Positions 12,251-25,800 of a DNA stretch of 64,000 nucleotides are shown piece after piece. The notes under the pieces were generated by a model. The model saw nothing but the letters and a program-made list of their open reading frames with translations. It had not been told where the DNA came from and did not search any database. The position numbers and the translations under genes are program-made. This DNA is from Pomphorhynchus laevis (taxonomy: Eukaryota > Acanthocephala > Palaeacanthocephala > Echinorhynchida > Pomphorhynchidae). Numbering within the stretch: the stretch's first letter is position 1; the number at the start of each line of letters is the position of its first letter. The stretch covers positions 157,513 through 221,512 of the forward strand of contig WNNJ02000050.1 of the NCBI GenBank assembly GCA_012934845.2, read 5' to 3'.

Positions 12251-13370
12251 TATATTCCGTGGCTGGAATTTATAGTTGGATGATTACATATTTTGTCGAA
12301 AAATGCTTATCTTTAGATCATTTTTAAAATTAATGTTCTTTCAAAAGTGAGTTTTCCAGAGCTCGATCGTTTGTCGGTTTACACAAGTCACTAATAGAAA
12401 TGAAACAGCTTTTTGGTTGCACTGCCATCTTCTTAAGACATTAATTTCGTTATTAAATATTTGCCTTTTTAATATTTTGCTATCTTAAATTCCCACCGAA
12501 AAGCATTGCTGTTTAATAATCGATTACTGTTTATAATATATTGTATTATAAATATATTAAATTATATATAATACATTAATATATTGCTATTTTTAATTTT
12601 CTAGAGCTGAAAGACATTACGGCATTCAACAAACTACCCATTATTCATATTTCCAACAATTCACTTTAATAAGTTCTGTTGTAATCCCAATCGCTCAACA
12701 AAATTCAATAAATTTGAAGTGATATGCAATCAAATAGATATTTGGAAAATAAAAAGAGTGTTTTCAATCCAAATAGCATGATAACAAACTCGCTGGAATA
12801 GAATTCCTGATATGAAGCACGCTTGATGTTGAAATTTTGCTTCGCCACGAAGAACGACCGTTAAATTTTAAATTTACATATCAAAATGTAACTATCGATT
12901 TAAATATACGATTTCTTAATTTTTAACTTTTTAAAATGAGTATCTTGTTAGCTGAGTAGTTTTTAAAACTTTGTACATTTAAAAAATTTATTATATCTTT
13001 TAACGTTAATATTAAATTAATAATAAATTTATAAATTCATCAAAGATAAACTTTTGTTTCTGTCTTATTTTTAAAATGTATTTTGAATTTGTTCGCTTTT
13101 AAGTCGTAATTATTTTTGACGATTTTTCGTCTTGAGCAAAATGTAATAATTCAAATATTTTTCAGAATTTTGTGTAGGTATTATCGGCAACATTTCGAAA
13201 GGCGGACACAACTAGGCAAGAAAAAAATTATAAAAAACGATAGATCTTTATTAGAAATTTCAAAAACATCTTTCATTTTTTTGCAGCATAGGTAAAGTTT
13301 AAAATTAAAATTAAATATTTTTCAAAAAAATTAAAATTTGAATATTTTTCAAGTAATTGTTCGGATTAGA
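12251..13370. other. AT-rich spacer, nothing recognised
   Basis: Long poly-A/T-rich sequence without coding or clear repeats. The last 25 bases (13,346-13,370) are an inverted match to 14,530-14,556 inside the foldback loop region. Confidence 0.45.
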
Positions 13371-15481
13371 TTCCTCTTTTCTTTGATCCAGCTCCAATAT
13401 TTATTTATCAATAATATGGATCATTATCAACTATTTAAAATGAAAATCATATTTTATTAATTCAAAGGGGAAATTATAATGTGAAACATTAAATCGACTT
13501 AATTGAGACTTCGAAAAAAGGTTACACGAACACCGTTCTCTAAAAGATTCTTCTCTTTAAGTCTGTAAGTCGGCAGCTCTGCAGAATTCTTGTGGAGGTT
13601 TAGGTAACATATTAGATCATTCAACTCTAACTGCTCAATAATTCAACATCTTGCTGAATAAAAGGTTTATTTCTTTTGTTTTATTTCTTCAATAATTAGA
13701 AAACTGAAATTATAATGTGTTTGAACGATTATCAGATGGTTTGAAATCTACACGCATTGATCAGCGGAGATGACAACGCACGTGCTGAATGGCTCGAAAC
13801 GATATTTTAAACTGTAATTAAAATAAGTAACAGGAAAGAAAAATAGTTTTTAATAAATATCAGAGATGTCACTTAATAATTGGTCGAAAAAATCAACGTT
13901 ATTATGTCTACACCAATGCCTCCACGCGAATTCCGCCAATTTTAAATCAGCGTTTTAAATTTTTAAAATTGTTAAAAGTAATTTTTTTTATTCAAGATAA
14001 TAAAGTAATGATGCCAATTTTTTTGTGTATACGTTGATTTGTTGTAAGTTGGAAATAATAAGTTAAAAATGATGATAGGATATCATACCAAAGTGCTTAA
14101 AAAGTATTTTGAAGTTCAAAAAATTAAATTTTGTTTTACAACGTAATACATGTTAAATCAATTTCAAACTTGAAAATAATGTAGATATAGGATTTGTAAT
14201 CGTATTATAATAATATTGCAGTAAACAAACTACTAACAAGGGCAATGATAAAATTTTAATTATTTTTTAATTAAAAAAATTTAAATTTAAGTTTTTTCAA
14301 CATACTGAATAAATAAATTCATAAGTTTTTGTGTAGATGTTAAGTGATAGATGGTCGATGTTGTGAGATGAAAAAAGTATAGGTTATCAAATCGATTTTT
14401 TAGGAAAACATATTTTTATGTTCAAAAAATTGAACATTTTCTCTGAAGCTTAATATACGTCGTATCGAGCTATAACTTATATGTGGTGTAGATACATAAT
14501 GTGCTATCATTGTGTGATAATTTTAAACTAATCCGAACACTTACTTGAAAAAATTTAAATTTCAATTTTTTAAATTAAAAAATAATAATTAAAATTTTAC
14601 CATTGCCCTTGTTTGTAGTTTGTTTACTGCAATATTATTATAATACGATTACAAATCCTATATCTACATTATTTTCAAGTTTGAAATTGATTTAACATGT
14701 ATTACGTTGTAAAACAAAATTTAATTTTTTGAACTTCAAAATACTTTTTAAGCACTTTGGTATGATATCCTATCATCATTTTTAACTTATTATTTCCAAC
14801 TTACAACAAATCAGCGTATACACAAAAAATTTGGCATCATTACTTTATTATCTTGAATAAAAAAAATTACTTTTAACAATTTTAAAAATTTTAAACGCTG
14901 GTTTAAAATTGGCGGAATTCGCGTGGAGACATTGGTGTAGACATAATAACGTTGATTTTTTCGACCAATTATTAAGTGACATCTCTGATATTTATTAAAA
15001 ACTGTTTTTCTTTCCTGTTACTTATTTTAATTACAGTTTAAAATATCGTTTCGAGCCATTCAGCACATGCGTTGTCATCACGTAGCGGTCCGCTGATCAA
15101 TGCGTGAAGATTCCAAACCATCTGAAAATCGTTCAAACACATTATAATTTCAGTTTTCTCATTATTGAAAAAAACAAAAGAAATAAACCTTTTATTCAGC
15201 GAGATGTTGAATTATTGAGCAGTTAGAGTTGAATGATCTAATATGTTACCTAAACCTCCACAAGAATTCTGCAGAGCTGCCGACTTACAGACTTAAAGAG
15301 AAGAATCTTTTAGAGAACGGTGTTCGTGTAACCTTTTTTCGAAGTCTCAATTAAGTCGATTTAATGTTTCACATTATAATTTCCCCTTTGAATTAATAAA
15401 ATATGATTTTCATTTTAAATAGTTGATAATGATCCATATTTAGATAAAGAATTATTCGAGCTGGATCAAAGAAAAGAGGAA
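13371..15481. mobile_element. Large foldback element, arms ~0.93 kb
   Basis: The left arm (about 13,371-14,301) is the reverse complement of the right arm (about 14,546-15,481). The outer ends TTCCTCTTTTCTTTGATCCA and its complement GGATCAAAGAAAAGAGGAA match. Further in, the blocks CGGCAGCTCTGCAGAATTCT, GGCGGAATTCGCGTGGA-like and AACAAGGGCAATG pair in order. Arm identity looks above 90%. The loop of about 245 bp has no coding. The arms carry no ORF, so this is a non-autonomous DNA element or a long palindrome. The outer 35 bp resemble the terminal part of the small MITE at 34,671-34,855. Confidence 0.85.
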
Positions 15482-16757
15482 ATTTTTATTGATATTTCGC
15501 TAACCTCTGTAGGCATCTTCAGAAAATTGATGATGAAAAAATTTTTCTTTGATGCAATTGCAATAATTATTTAAAAATTCGTTCTTTTAAAACTGTCTAA
15601 TCGAAAATGGAAGTAGATTCTGAATTTAGTGTGAATTATTATTGAGGACCAGACAAAGCTGTAAATGGCTGTTCAGCCTGTTTACTTTTGATATTAAAAA
15701 ACTTAAATTAAATGTAGAATGTAATCAGCCGAATGGACAGTTGAACACTGATTGATGGTACGAGCTGTTATGAATCAACATATTCACTTAAAGTTCAAAA
15801 TGTAAATAGCTAGAGGCATAACCAGTTTCCTCATGCAGTGCATTGCAAATGTTGATTGCACGATGGGAGTGTCCCATTTTTATTCAAGGATTTTTACAAG
15901 AAGGAAATTTATATGATGGTAAAATTTACCAATATATCATGATAAATTTTACCAATACGATGGGAAATATATAGAGGTTTAAGCGATGTCCACAACAATT
16001 TGCAGTTCTAAACTTTATAACACTTGTGGAATATCCTTTAAATGATTTGACAACTGCCCACATTGCCAAGAGATCAAGTAGTCTTTAGCATTCACTATAA
16101 TTATTTACAGGAGGAAATTTAGTTAGTGAATTTATTTAAAATTCACTAAATTTATAAAACATTTAGTTTTTGATAAAAACTTATATTTAGAATTGAAATT
16201 TAAAATTTCATAATTTTATGTTCGGTATTTAAATACCGACTTAAAATGATGCAAATAATATAAATAATATAATATTATTTAATACTTTTAATATTATAAT
16301 AATATTATAATATTATATTACTATATTATATAATATCAATTATTTCTGTAAACATTTACATTGTTTTTGATAGTTTAGTAAGGTATCTTATATCGTACAA
16401 GATTTCTATTATCGATAATTAATTATCGATAATGTTTAAAGTTAAACAATAAAGGAGCTCCTTACTTTAAAAGTAATAATAAATATTTTAATTAAGTTTA
16501 GGTCATTAATTATTCATTGAATTTAAAGCATATTTGGACTTAATAAATTATCGATAATTTCAAAAGTAAAACAATAAAGGAGCTTATTACTTTAAAAAGT
16601 AATAATTATTAATTTTTTTAAATTATCGAAATTAAAATTATTTAAAAATTATTTAAAATTAAAAGTTATTTATCGGTAATTTTTAAATTTTTACAATTTC
16701 TATATTTCCTAACAATGAAAAGTGAAATCAGTTTAAAACCAAATAAGTAATATTGAT
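15482..16757. other. UFSP2 downstream region, AT-rich, with a two-copy short repeat
   Basis: The first 60 bases (GATATTTCGCTAACCTCTGT...) match half of the 34.7 kb MITE. At 16,420-16,490 and 16,545-16,612 a block with ATCGATAATT, AAACAATAAAGGAGCT and ACTTTAAAA-AGTAATAAT appears twice. No exon was recognised. The polyadenylation region of UFSP2 (minus strand) must lie here but no single signal can be chosen. Confidence 0.4.
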
Positions 16758-16841
16758 CTAAGATTTGCTAGGGATAGGTAGACACATATTGTAATAAGCT
16801 GATTCTCTCCAAAAGCTAATGTCTTTCCATCCACAGTAGCC
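16758..16841 (-). CDS. UFSP2: UFSP2 last exon (stop at 16,758-16,760)
   Basis: After the acceptor ATATTTTTAG the exon encodes [20 protein letters not shown] and ends LPIPSKS-stop, 28 codons including TAG. The CGWK..FW...AYYN.CLP pattern is the C-terminus of UFSP2 in animals. It joins phase 0 to the preceding exon ending IIEK. It lies outside the left copy of repeat X, which therefore sits in the last intron. Confidence 0.88.
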   Translation of the reverse strand, partial: GYCGWKDISFWRESAYYNMCLPIPSKS

Positions 16842-19800
16842 CTAAAAATATGTTGTAAACAGGTTAATCATAAAAAATAAAAGATTGGATAATTTAATCT
16901 AAAACAATTACGTGATTATTTGTTCTGAATTATCCATGAATTTTGTTACACTTTATTTACTAAAAATCTTTCTGCAGTTGAACGGATCAAATATTTGAAA
17001 GGACATTTGATAAATATCAACTATAACAGACGTAGAAGTTTTAAAAACATTATTAAGTTGATTAGCTTTTCGGAACTGAAACAAATTCGTTCAAATCGAA
17101 TTCAAATGGGCATTGAGTACTCGAATTTATGAGTTTATATCAATTTATAAAAATAAGGCTGGATCGTGACATACCAAAATGTATAAGACATTCAAAGGTG
17201 TCCGATCTATGGTTTCACGCGTGCTATGCGCATAATCGGCGTGAGAAACGATACTAATTAAAATTGAAGCTAATAAAGTATGCTCACGTTGGATATTAAG
17301 AAAATATCATCACGTTGGATATTAAGAAAGTATAGTCACGTTCGATATTAAGAAAATATACACACATTGGAAAATGTGAGTATATTTCTTTCAACAAGAA
17401 TTTTTTGTTGAAAAATATTTATATTTTTTCAAAAAAAATATAATGTGAGTATATTTTTTCACGTCGAAAGCTACACGTTAGTAATTTACGCTCAAACGCG
17501 TATTTAAATAAAACGTAATTTTTTTAAATTAAGTTGAATAAATTAAATATATAGTATATATATATTATATATAATTAAATTAATATTCACAAAGGTGTGA
17601 ATATTAAAAATGTATGAAAAAATATATTAAATAAATATAAAAATTTATATCAAAAAACTACACGTAGCTTAATATTAAGTGAAAATGAAATATACAAATA
17701 AATAATAATATATAATTTTATATAAGTAACATCAAGTTAAAATTTAAAATAAAAGTCAATTTATATGAATTGAATAAAAATTGCGAAATAATGAGTTCAA
17801 TTAAAATTAAAAATTTACAAACACAATTTGTAATTTTGTTATTAAATACACAAAGATGTGAATATTAAAAATGTACTAATATCGAAATATAGAAAAATAT
17901 ATTAAATATATTATATTATGAATGATTAAAAAATATATGTAGCTTAAAATTAAATAAAAATGTAAATAATAAATTAAAATTAAATTTTTAAATTTATTTA
18001 TATGAAATTAATTAAAATAGAAAGTAAACAAAATATCATTAAAAAGGTACAAAAAAGTATTTGAACATAATTGTACTTTAGAGCATCAGAGTATAACACG
18101 AAATTACAAAGTAAAGTGTTCTACTATTTAATATAAAAGCCACAAATGATTCAAAGAAATCATGTTCTTGATAAATGACTTGATAGAATTAATTTATTTT
18201 TAGATGTGACAGATTTACTGCATCTTTGAGAGAATTAATGTCAAAGCCGGAAGCTACACGTTGGATATTCTAGTTGAAAAGATGATGAAATGTTATGAAT
18301 GACACGATTTTAGTTTTATTTTGTGAGATATATGTTTTTATAATTTGTAAATCAAATAATAATTTCTCTCAGATTCACTTGTGAAACAATTGGATTGCAA
18401 TGTAGCCATTTAATGCTTTTTGACATAAAAGTACTTTTTATTTTCACATGATGAATTAACTACATATATACTATCATTTAGTTAATATGCACTGACTATT
18501 GGGAAATTGAATAATCCCCGATATCTTAATTTGAGATCGTTTACGATTTTAGCTCGAAGTTTATGGTTATAGCTAATTGGAGATCGCGATGAGTTCAGCT
18601 GAAACATCGATTCTTATGCTGATTATAAAATTAGCGTTCAAAAAGAAAAAATTTAAAAATAAAATTGGCATAGTAAACAAATAAAATTACTTAATTTGTA
18701 CAACCTACAAATTCACTCAGTCAACATTTTTTTATCTTTACATTAAAAAGTTTACACATCCTTAAATTTATTTTTTATAGATTCATCATGATTTCATTCT
18801 TGTCTAATTAAAAGTTGAGTCAAGTATCTAAAACACTTTTCTAGTGGTCGATTGTTTAACTATAAGTACAGACTAATTAACACAAACGCGTTGAGCAGTC
18901 GATATATCTACTGAAAACTAACATTTAAACTTCTCGATCGCCAGATTACTCTTATACATTCATTAACTAATTTCAAATTTTGACTGTCTGATCTCCAGTT
19001 CAGCCCAGATTCGAAGACAGATCGCATTATCCATATTCGTCTTTTCAGGTTCCGTATGCGACGATTTATAAAGCGTCCTGGTTTGCGAAATATGTAGTGA
19101 ATGAAATTGCTTTTTGTTGGGTTTAACGATAAAACCCAACTGAGACAGGCTTTTAGCGATTGTATGAACTACAAATTATGCTAGGTAACGACAAACCCAA
19201 TTTAAGCTTTTTGCAATCCCATGCACTACAAATTATGCTGGGTAACGACATAGGCAACTTAGACTTTTCGCAATCCCATGAACAAAAAATTATGCTGGGT
19301 AACGATAAACCCAATTTATACAGGATTTTAGCACTCCCATGAACTACAAATTATGCTGAGTAACGACAAGCACAACTTAGGCTTTTAGCCATCCCATGAA
19401 CAACAAATTATGATGAATAAGGACAAGCACAAGTTAAGCTTTTTACAATCCCATGAACTACAAATTATGCTAGATAACTACAAATTTAACTTAGACAGGT
19501 GTTTAGCTTTTTCATGAACTACAAATTATGATGGGTAACGACAAACTTAACTTAGGCTTTTAGCAATGCCATGAACTACAAATTATGATGTGTAAGGACA
19601 AACCCAACTTAGACAGGTGTTTAGCTTTTCCATGAACTACAAATTATGCTGGGTAACGACAAACCTAACTTAGGCTTTTAGCAATGCCATAAACTACAAA
19701 TTATGATATGCAACGACAGATCCAACTTAGACTTTTAGTCATCCCATGAACAACAAATTATGCTGGGTAACGACAATCCCAACTTATACAGGATTTTAGC

Positions 19801-22800
19801 CATCCCATGAACAACAAATTATGCTGGGTAACGACAAACCCAACTTAGGCTTTTAGCCATCCCATGAACAACAAATTATGCTGGGTAACGACAATCTTAG
19901 GCTTTTAGCAATGCCATAAACTACAAATTATAATTTGTAATGACAAACCCAACTTAGACAGGTGTTTAGCTTTTTCTTGAACTACAAATTATGCTGGGTA
20001 ACGACAAACTTAGCTTAGGCTTTTAGCAATGTCATGAACTACAAATTATGATGTGTAACGACAAACCCAACTTAGACAGGTGTTTAGCTTTTCCATGAAC
20101 TACAAATTATGCTGGGTAACGACAAACCTAACGTGGACAGGATTTTAGCTTTTCCATGAACCACAAATTATGCTGGGTAACGACAATCCCAACTTAGGCT
20201 TTTAGCACTCCCGTGAACTACAAATTATGATGTGTAACGACAAACCCAACTTAGACAGGTGTTTAGCTTTTCCATGAACTACAAATTATGCTGGGTAACG
20301 ACAAACCTAACGTGGACAGGATTTTAGCTTTTCCATGAACTACAAATTAATCTGGGTAACGACAAACTTGACTTAGGCTTTTAGCAATGGCATAAACTAC
20401 AAATTATGATGTGTAACGACAAACCCAACTTAGACTTTTAGCCATCCCATGAACAACAAATTATGCTGAGTAACGACAAACCCAACTTACACAGGATTTT
20501 AGCAATTCAATGAACTACAAAATATGCCGTCTTCGAATCTTCGGTCACACAAGGTTATCCTTTTTAAACATTAGTGATATATTTTGAGCGTGGATGTATC
20601 ATTAGTGTATGTATCACAGAGTCTATCCAAGAATCCCCTTGTTTTCACTTTTCCATTTGCAAAGTGAAATAGAAATTAATTGAAATAAAAATTATAAAAA
20701 TTATAAATTACAATTATAAAAATTGGTGTTGAGTTTTGCTTTCTTCTCATTTCATACTTCACATATTTTTTAACAAAGTTAAATAAAATCAGTACTTAAA
20801 CAAAACCATGTTTAATAAAAACTTTTAAATTTGTTAATAATTGACAAAATTCTGATGCTTATGCTGTTGATCTTTTATGAAACATATGGTCATCTTTTAT
20901 TCAGCAATTGTATTATCTTATTGCATCTATGTACTTCTAAGATAGTACCCAATCTTAACTTTTTGTTGAAAAAAATTTTTTTTTAATTTAAAGATAAAAG
21001 TTTATTTCCATAAAACCGATATTTTAATGTTGATTTTTTTAAATAGAAATATGTATTATTCTAAGTTAAAAATTACTGTTTATTAATAACACACACCTTT
21101 TCAATAATATTTGTTATGTTGTCTTTCCCGTGATAGTGTGGATCAAGTATCAAAAACCGGCAACTCTCTTCATCGTTTTCGATAAACGAAACTCCTAGTA
21201 AGGTATGCGCTAAGCTGCCACCGCCTTTTGAAAAATTATCAGAACGCATTATATAATAAGTAAATGAATACCAAGCATAACTGGGCATTTGGCATTCCTG
21301 AAATGGGTAAGCAGCATAAACACATGCTGCCTTATCTCCTTTATGTTGTTCATATGCACTATTCTGCTATGTTTCTAAACACAATTTATATAATCTTTTT
21401 AGTCTTTAATAAATAAAATATAATTAATAAATGTTTTAAATCCGATTTACTAATCAATTGATTAGGTATAAAGATTGAAGAATTAAAGATTTGATGTTCA
21501 GTGCGCACAGAACGCATATGGAACGAACATTTGAATTACATAAATTTGGTTTTGGTTATTTAACATTTTAATAGATTATTAAGTAAAAATAGATTACTGA
21601 GATTAATACAATAGTACAATAAAATATTGAGATTATTAGGATTATTAAATAAAAATTATTAAAACTTAATTAATTGATTAAGTATAAATATTTAAAGATT
21701 TGTCTGTTATTTATTAGTAAATTTATAAAAACTGACTTTTATTTTAAATTTCAATTTTAAATTTTTACTTAATATGAATAATATAAAATCTTATTAGCTC
21801 TTTATGGAATTCACGGGCTAGACTGCCCCAGAGTGGTTTCCCGGCACAATCGGCACAGTGCTGTAAACACACTTATTCGTAGCGCCCTTGCCACAGCCGG
21901 TGTCCCGTCCCGCCTTGAACCAATCGGGCTCTGCAGAAACGACGGAAAGAGACCGGACGGTGCTTCACTAGTCCCATGGGAAAGGGGACGTCTGCTAGTA
22001 TGGGACTTCACGTGTCCCAACATTCTTGCTGCCAGTCATTTGCCTAGTGCGGTCTCTGGGGCCGGGGAGGTTGCTAGATTGGCAGAGGATCGAAAGAAGG
22101 CCAAATATACATGTATTGACGAATCGCAATATAAATTTGTGCCGTTGGCGATCGACACAATTGGTGCTGCCGGGCCGATAACTTCGAATTTTTTGACAAA
22201 ACTGGGCAATATGTTGGTGGTGGCAACAGATGATCGAAGAGCTGTAAATTTCCTCTTGCAGCGTTTAAGCTGTGCAGTGCAGCGGGGAAATGCAGCGTGC
22301 CTGTTAGAGGTCGCTCGAGACGGAAACCTTCCAACTTAACGATACTGAAATATCACAAACTATACAATTTTTAAATTATTTATGGAAATAAATATTTAGC
22401 TTGCCAAGCTGATTAGGACGTTTAGATATAATAAACTTGTGTGACCCATCTAACTCTGAATGCTCGGAACTACTGTAAACGAATATGTGCACCAGCTTTA
22501 TCAGGATTAAGTGAAGATCTGTTGAGATCAGAAGAGCATGTGGTGTTGTAACAGGTAAAATACGATAAGTGTGATGAGTTAGACGAAGAATTCCGGCTAA
22601 TACTTTCAACGTTGCCCTTAGATATAAAAAGAATCTTAGAGTTTGCATCTGCAAAGGGTGATTCCTCCTGGCTTATTTTCCAATCACTCGAAGCACAATT
22701 TAGCACTAGAGTATTTACCGATGCGATGTTAGTAATTAGATATAATTAGACGCCAAGTGATATTCCACACATATGCATTTGTGGAAGTGTAAATAATACA

Positions 22801-25800
22801 TAGCATGCGCTGTCATGTAAAACTGGGGGTCTTCTTACTGCTACACAATATTATGAGAGATATCCTGGCAAAAGAGCTATTACGTATATGCACAGATGTG
22901 ACCATTGAACCTAGTCTTCAGCCTGTGAGAGAAGAAATATCTTTAGAAAAGGAAAATACTACACGCGATCGTGAAGCAAGGCTGGACATTGCCTGTTATG
23001 GACTCATTGGAGAAAGAACGGAGAGATCTTGTATGGATGTTCGTATTTTCAACAATCACGCTTCTTCTTATCTAAATTCAGAATCCACATCGTGTTACAA
23101 ATACCATGAGAACAGAACAATTGCAAAACACACAGAGTGTATATCATATATATAAAACGCGCAGCATTCTGATACATGTTGTGTTTGCTGTAACAGGATG
23201 AGAAGGAAATATGGCTTCCAACCTCTTTAAGCTAATTGCAAGGAAAATTTCAATCAAAACTAGTGTGTCATACAATGAATGCATAACTAGTTTGAGAAAA
23301 AGAATATCTAAGTTTGGTAAAGACTACTTCAATGTGTTTAAGGGCAGCCAGATCATCTTTAGCAAGCAAAAGCTATGAACTTTAGTCTACTTAGATTGTT
23401 TTTTATGATGTGTTGTTTATACTTATAAATAGATTTTTATTCTCATTAACACATAATATGTTTATTATTGAATAAATAATAAATTTATTCAATTGATAAC
23501 AATTTATCAACCGATCACGATTTCGTCTGTAAAACAGTTATCACACAATATGAAATTGAGTGATATTTAAATAATAATTTACCAAACAGTTATATAGTCT
23601 ATCTGTCGAATTAATTTCTTGCCAATCTAAGGATAAACCTAAACATTGGACTTGATGAATAATAGTCGTCTAATATTCGTGCATACAATCTCATAAATTT
23701 TGAAGTTTTTCGTATTTTTTAACAAATATTGTTTGATACTAAAATCGTAAGTAAATTTTACAGTTTTCACTGTAAAAAATGGTCCAACTAATTATTGATT
23801 TTATCGATTAATTAAAAGTAATTAATTAATAAAATGGCATTTTAGGGCGCTTGTTGCATCTATCGGGGGACGCAAATTAGAACGCATTGAAGTGTTTTTC
23901 AAGTGTAATAATATTTTCTAAATTAAGAATTAATTTGATTAATTAGTAACTCGATCAGAGTAAATTTTTATTACTAAACAAAATAAAATTTAGTTTGAAG
24001 TTCTACATTTTAATTGCTATGGATAACGGGGTATGTAGATAAAGATGAAGATGTAGAAGATGAAGAAGATGTAACACCAATGACTTCTCACAATTTACGG
24101 GGGTGCTTCTTTCTCGGGTATTTACTACAAATAAGTGAATGACAATAATAATGGTGGAATCTGTGATTATAGCTTATCGCTTTATGAAGAAAGGGATATT
24201 CTTTATTCGTCAATTACAGCAACATTGTAGCAATCGTTTGCTCGTTTTTCTCAAAACTAACGAAATTGCGATGCTGCAAGGACAATCGTGGCAATACTGT
24301 AGTACGATGTACTGACAATTATACATAGAAGCAAGACATCCTAAACCGGCGTTAAAACAAACCAGGGGCGGCAACTTCAAACGTTTTGGAAAACGTTCCT
24401 TTTGTGACCCAGTGGCGGTGGTAGATTTTGTCAAAGAGAAAACAGCTATCAACGTATCACTTCAACGACAGTTTCACAATTTAGGGGGATTCTTCTTTCT
24501 CGGATATTTACTACAAATAAGTGAATTTATTACTCATTTAAAAATATTGATGAGTAAATACGAAAAAGAATATTTGATTTCACAACTTAATTACAGAAGA
24601 TGGAGTTTAAAAATTTTAATCAGACTTTTAAGTCAACGTAAAACTAGCTTCAAGTCAACTATATATTGCAAATTGACTAGTTTTTAAACCAATTTGACAA
24701 ATAGATCGGATGCTAATATCAACATATCAATTGTAATAGTGCAATAAGAATGAAATTATAAACTTTAATTACTAGACAAATCCCGTTTTTTACACTCAAG
24801 TTCAAAAATCGATGCAAGCATCAATCAGGTTTGAAGATGATTGATTCATATAAGAATTATTAGAAAAATAAAATTATCATCTAGAAAGACAAGACTATAA
24901 CTTATATGGAAGAATTTTAATGTAATAAATAAAGATAAATAATAACTAATTATTTAAGATGCTATACAATTTATATTTATATCAAGTTAAAATTTAAAGT
25001 TGAAATTTAAAATAAAAGTCAATTTTTATGAATTGACTTATAAATAACAGAATTAGGATTTGAGGTCATCAGAAGGAACTGCTTTGTTATCAGGTTTCAA
25101 CCCCTATTCCTCGACCTAACACAGCAGCAAGGCCAAAGACATGCAAATGACGAATTTCCTCTAATGAAATTTGATTATTAAAATTTAGTTTGAAGTTCTA
25201 CATTTTAATTACTGACGATGGATAGTGGCGTATTTAGATAAAGATGAAGATTTAGAAGATGAAGAAGATGTAACAGTAGTTATAAAAATATACAACATTA
25301 AACTAATTTTTATATAAACTAATTATTGAGTATTCAAACATTAATCTATTATATTTATCATTGAATTCAATTAATTCAGTTTTTGTTTTTATTTTTAATT
25401 TAAAAAACAAATATTACTAAACTTTAATTTTAAAATTTAGTTTGAAGTTCTACATTTTAATTGCTATGGATAACGGGGTATGTAGATAAAGATGAAGATG
25501 TAGAAGATGAAGAAGATGTAACACCAATGACTTCTCACAATTTACGGGGGTGCTTCTTTCTCGGGTATTTACTAAAAATAAGTGAATGACAATAATAATG
25601 GTGGAATCTGTGGCTATAGCTTATCGCTTTATGAGGAAAGGGATATTTTTATTCGTCAATTACAGCGACATTGCAACAATGGTTTGCTCGTTTCTCTCAA
25701 AACTAGCGAAATTATAATATTAATAATAAATTATAATATTATAAAAATATACAATATTAAACTAATTTTTATATAAACTAATTATTGAGCATTCAAACAT

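Noticed and set aside
19160-19342. 60-codon ORF repeated in both X arrays
   Set aside because: It is a by-product of the 61/62-bp spacing between some units. Neighbouring units of 57 bp break the frame.
19157-20524. CRISPR-like array
   Set aside because: Units are contiguous near-identical repeats without unique spacers, in a eukaryotic intron.
21811-22334. Minus-strand ORFs opposite the nuclease-like ORF
   Set aside because: They are shadows in GC-richer coding sequence, with no family pattern, whereas the + frame has a clear motif series.
22376-22706. Minus-strand ORFs antisense to the second retroelement fragment
   Set aside because: The plus strand carries the recognisable RT-associated motif order there.
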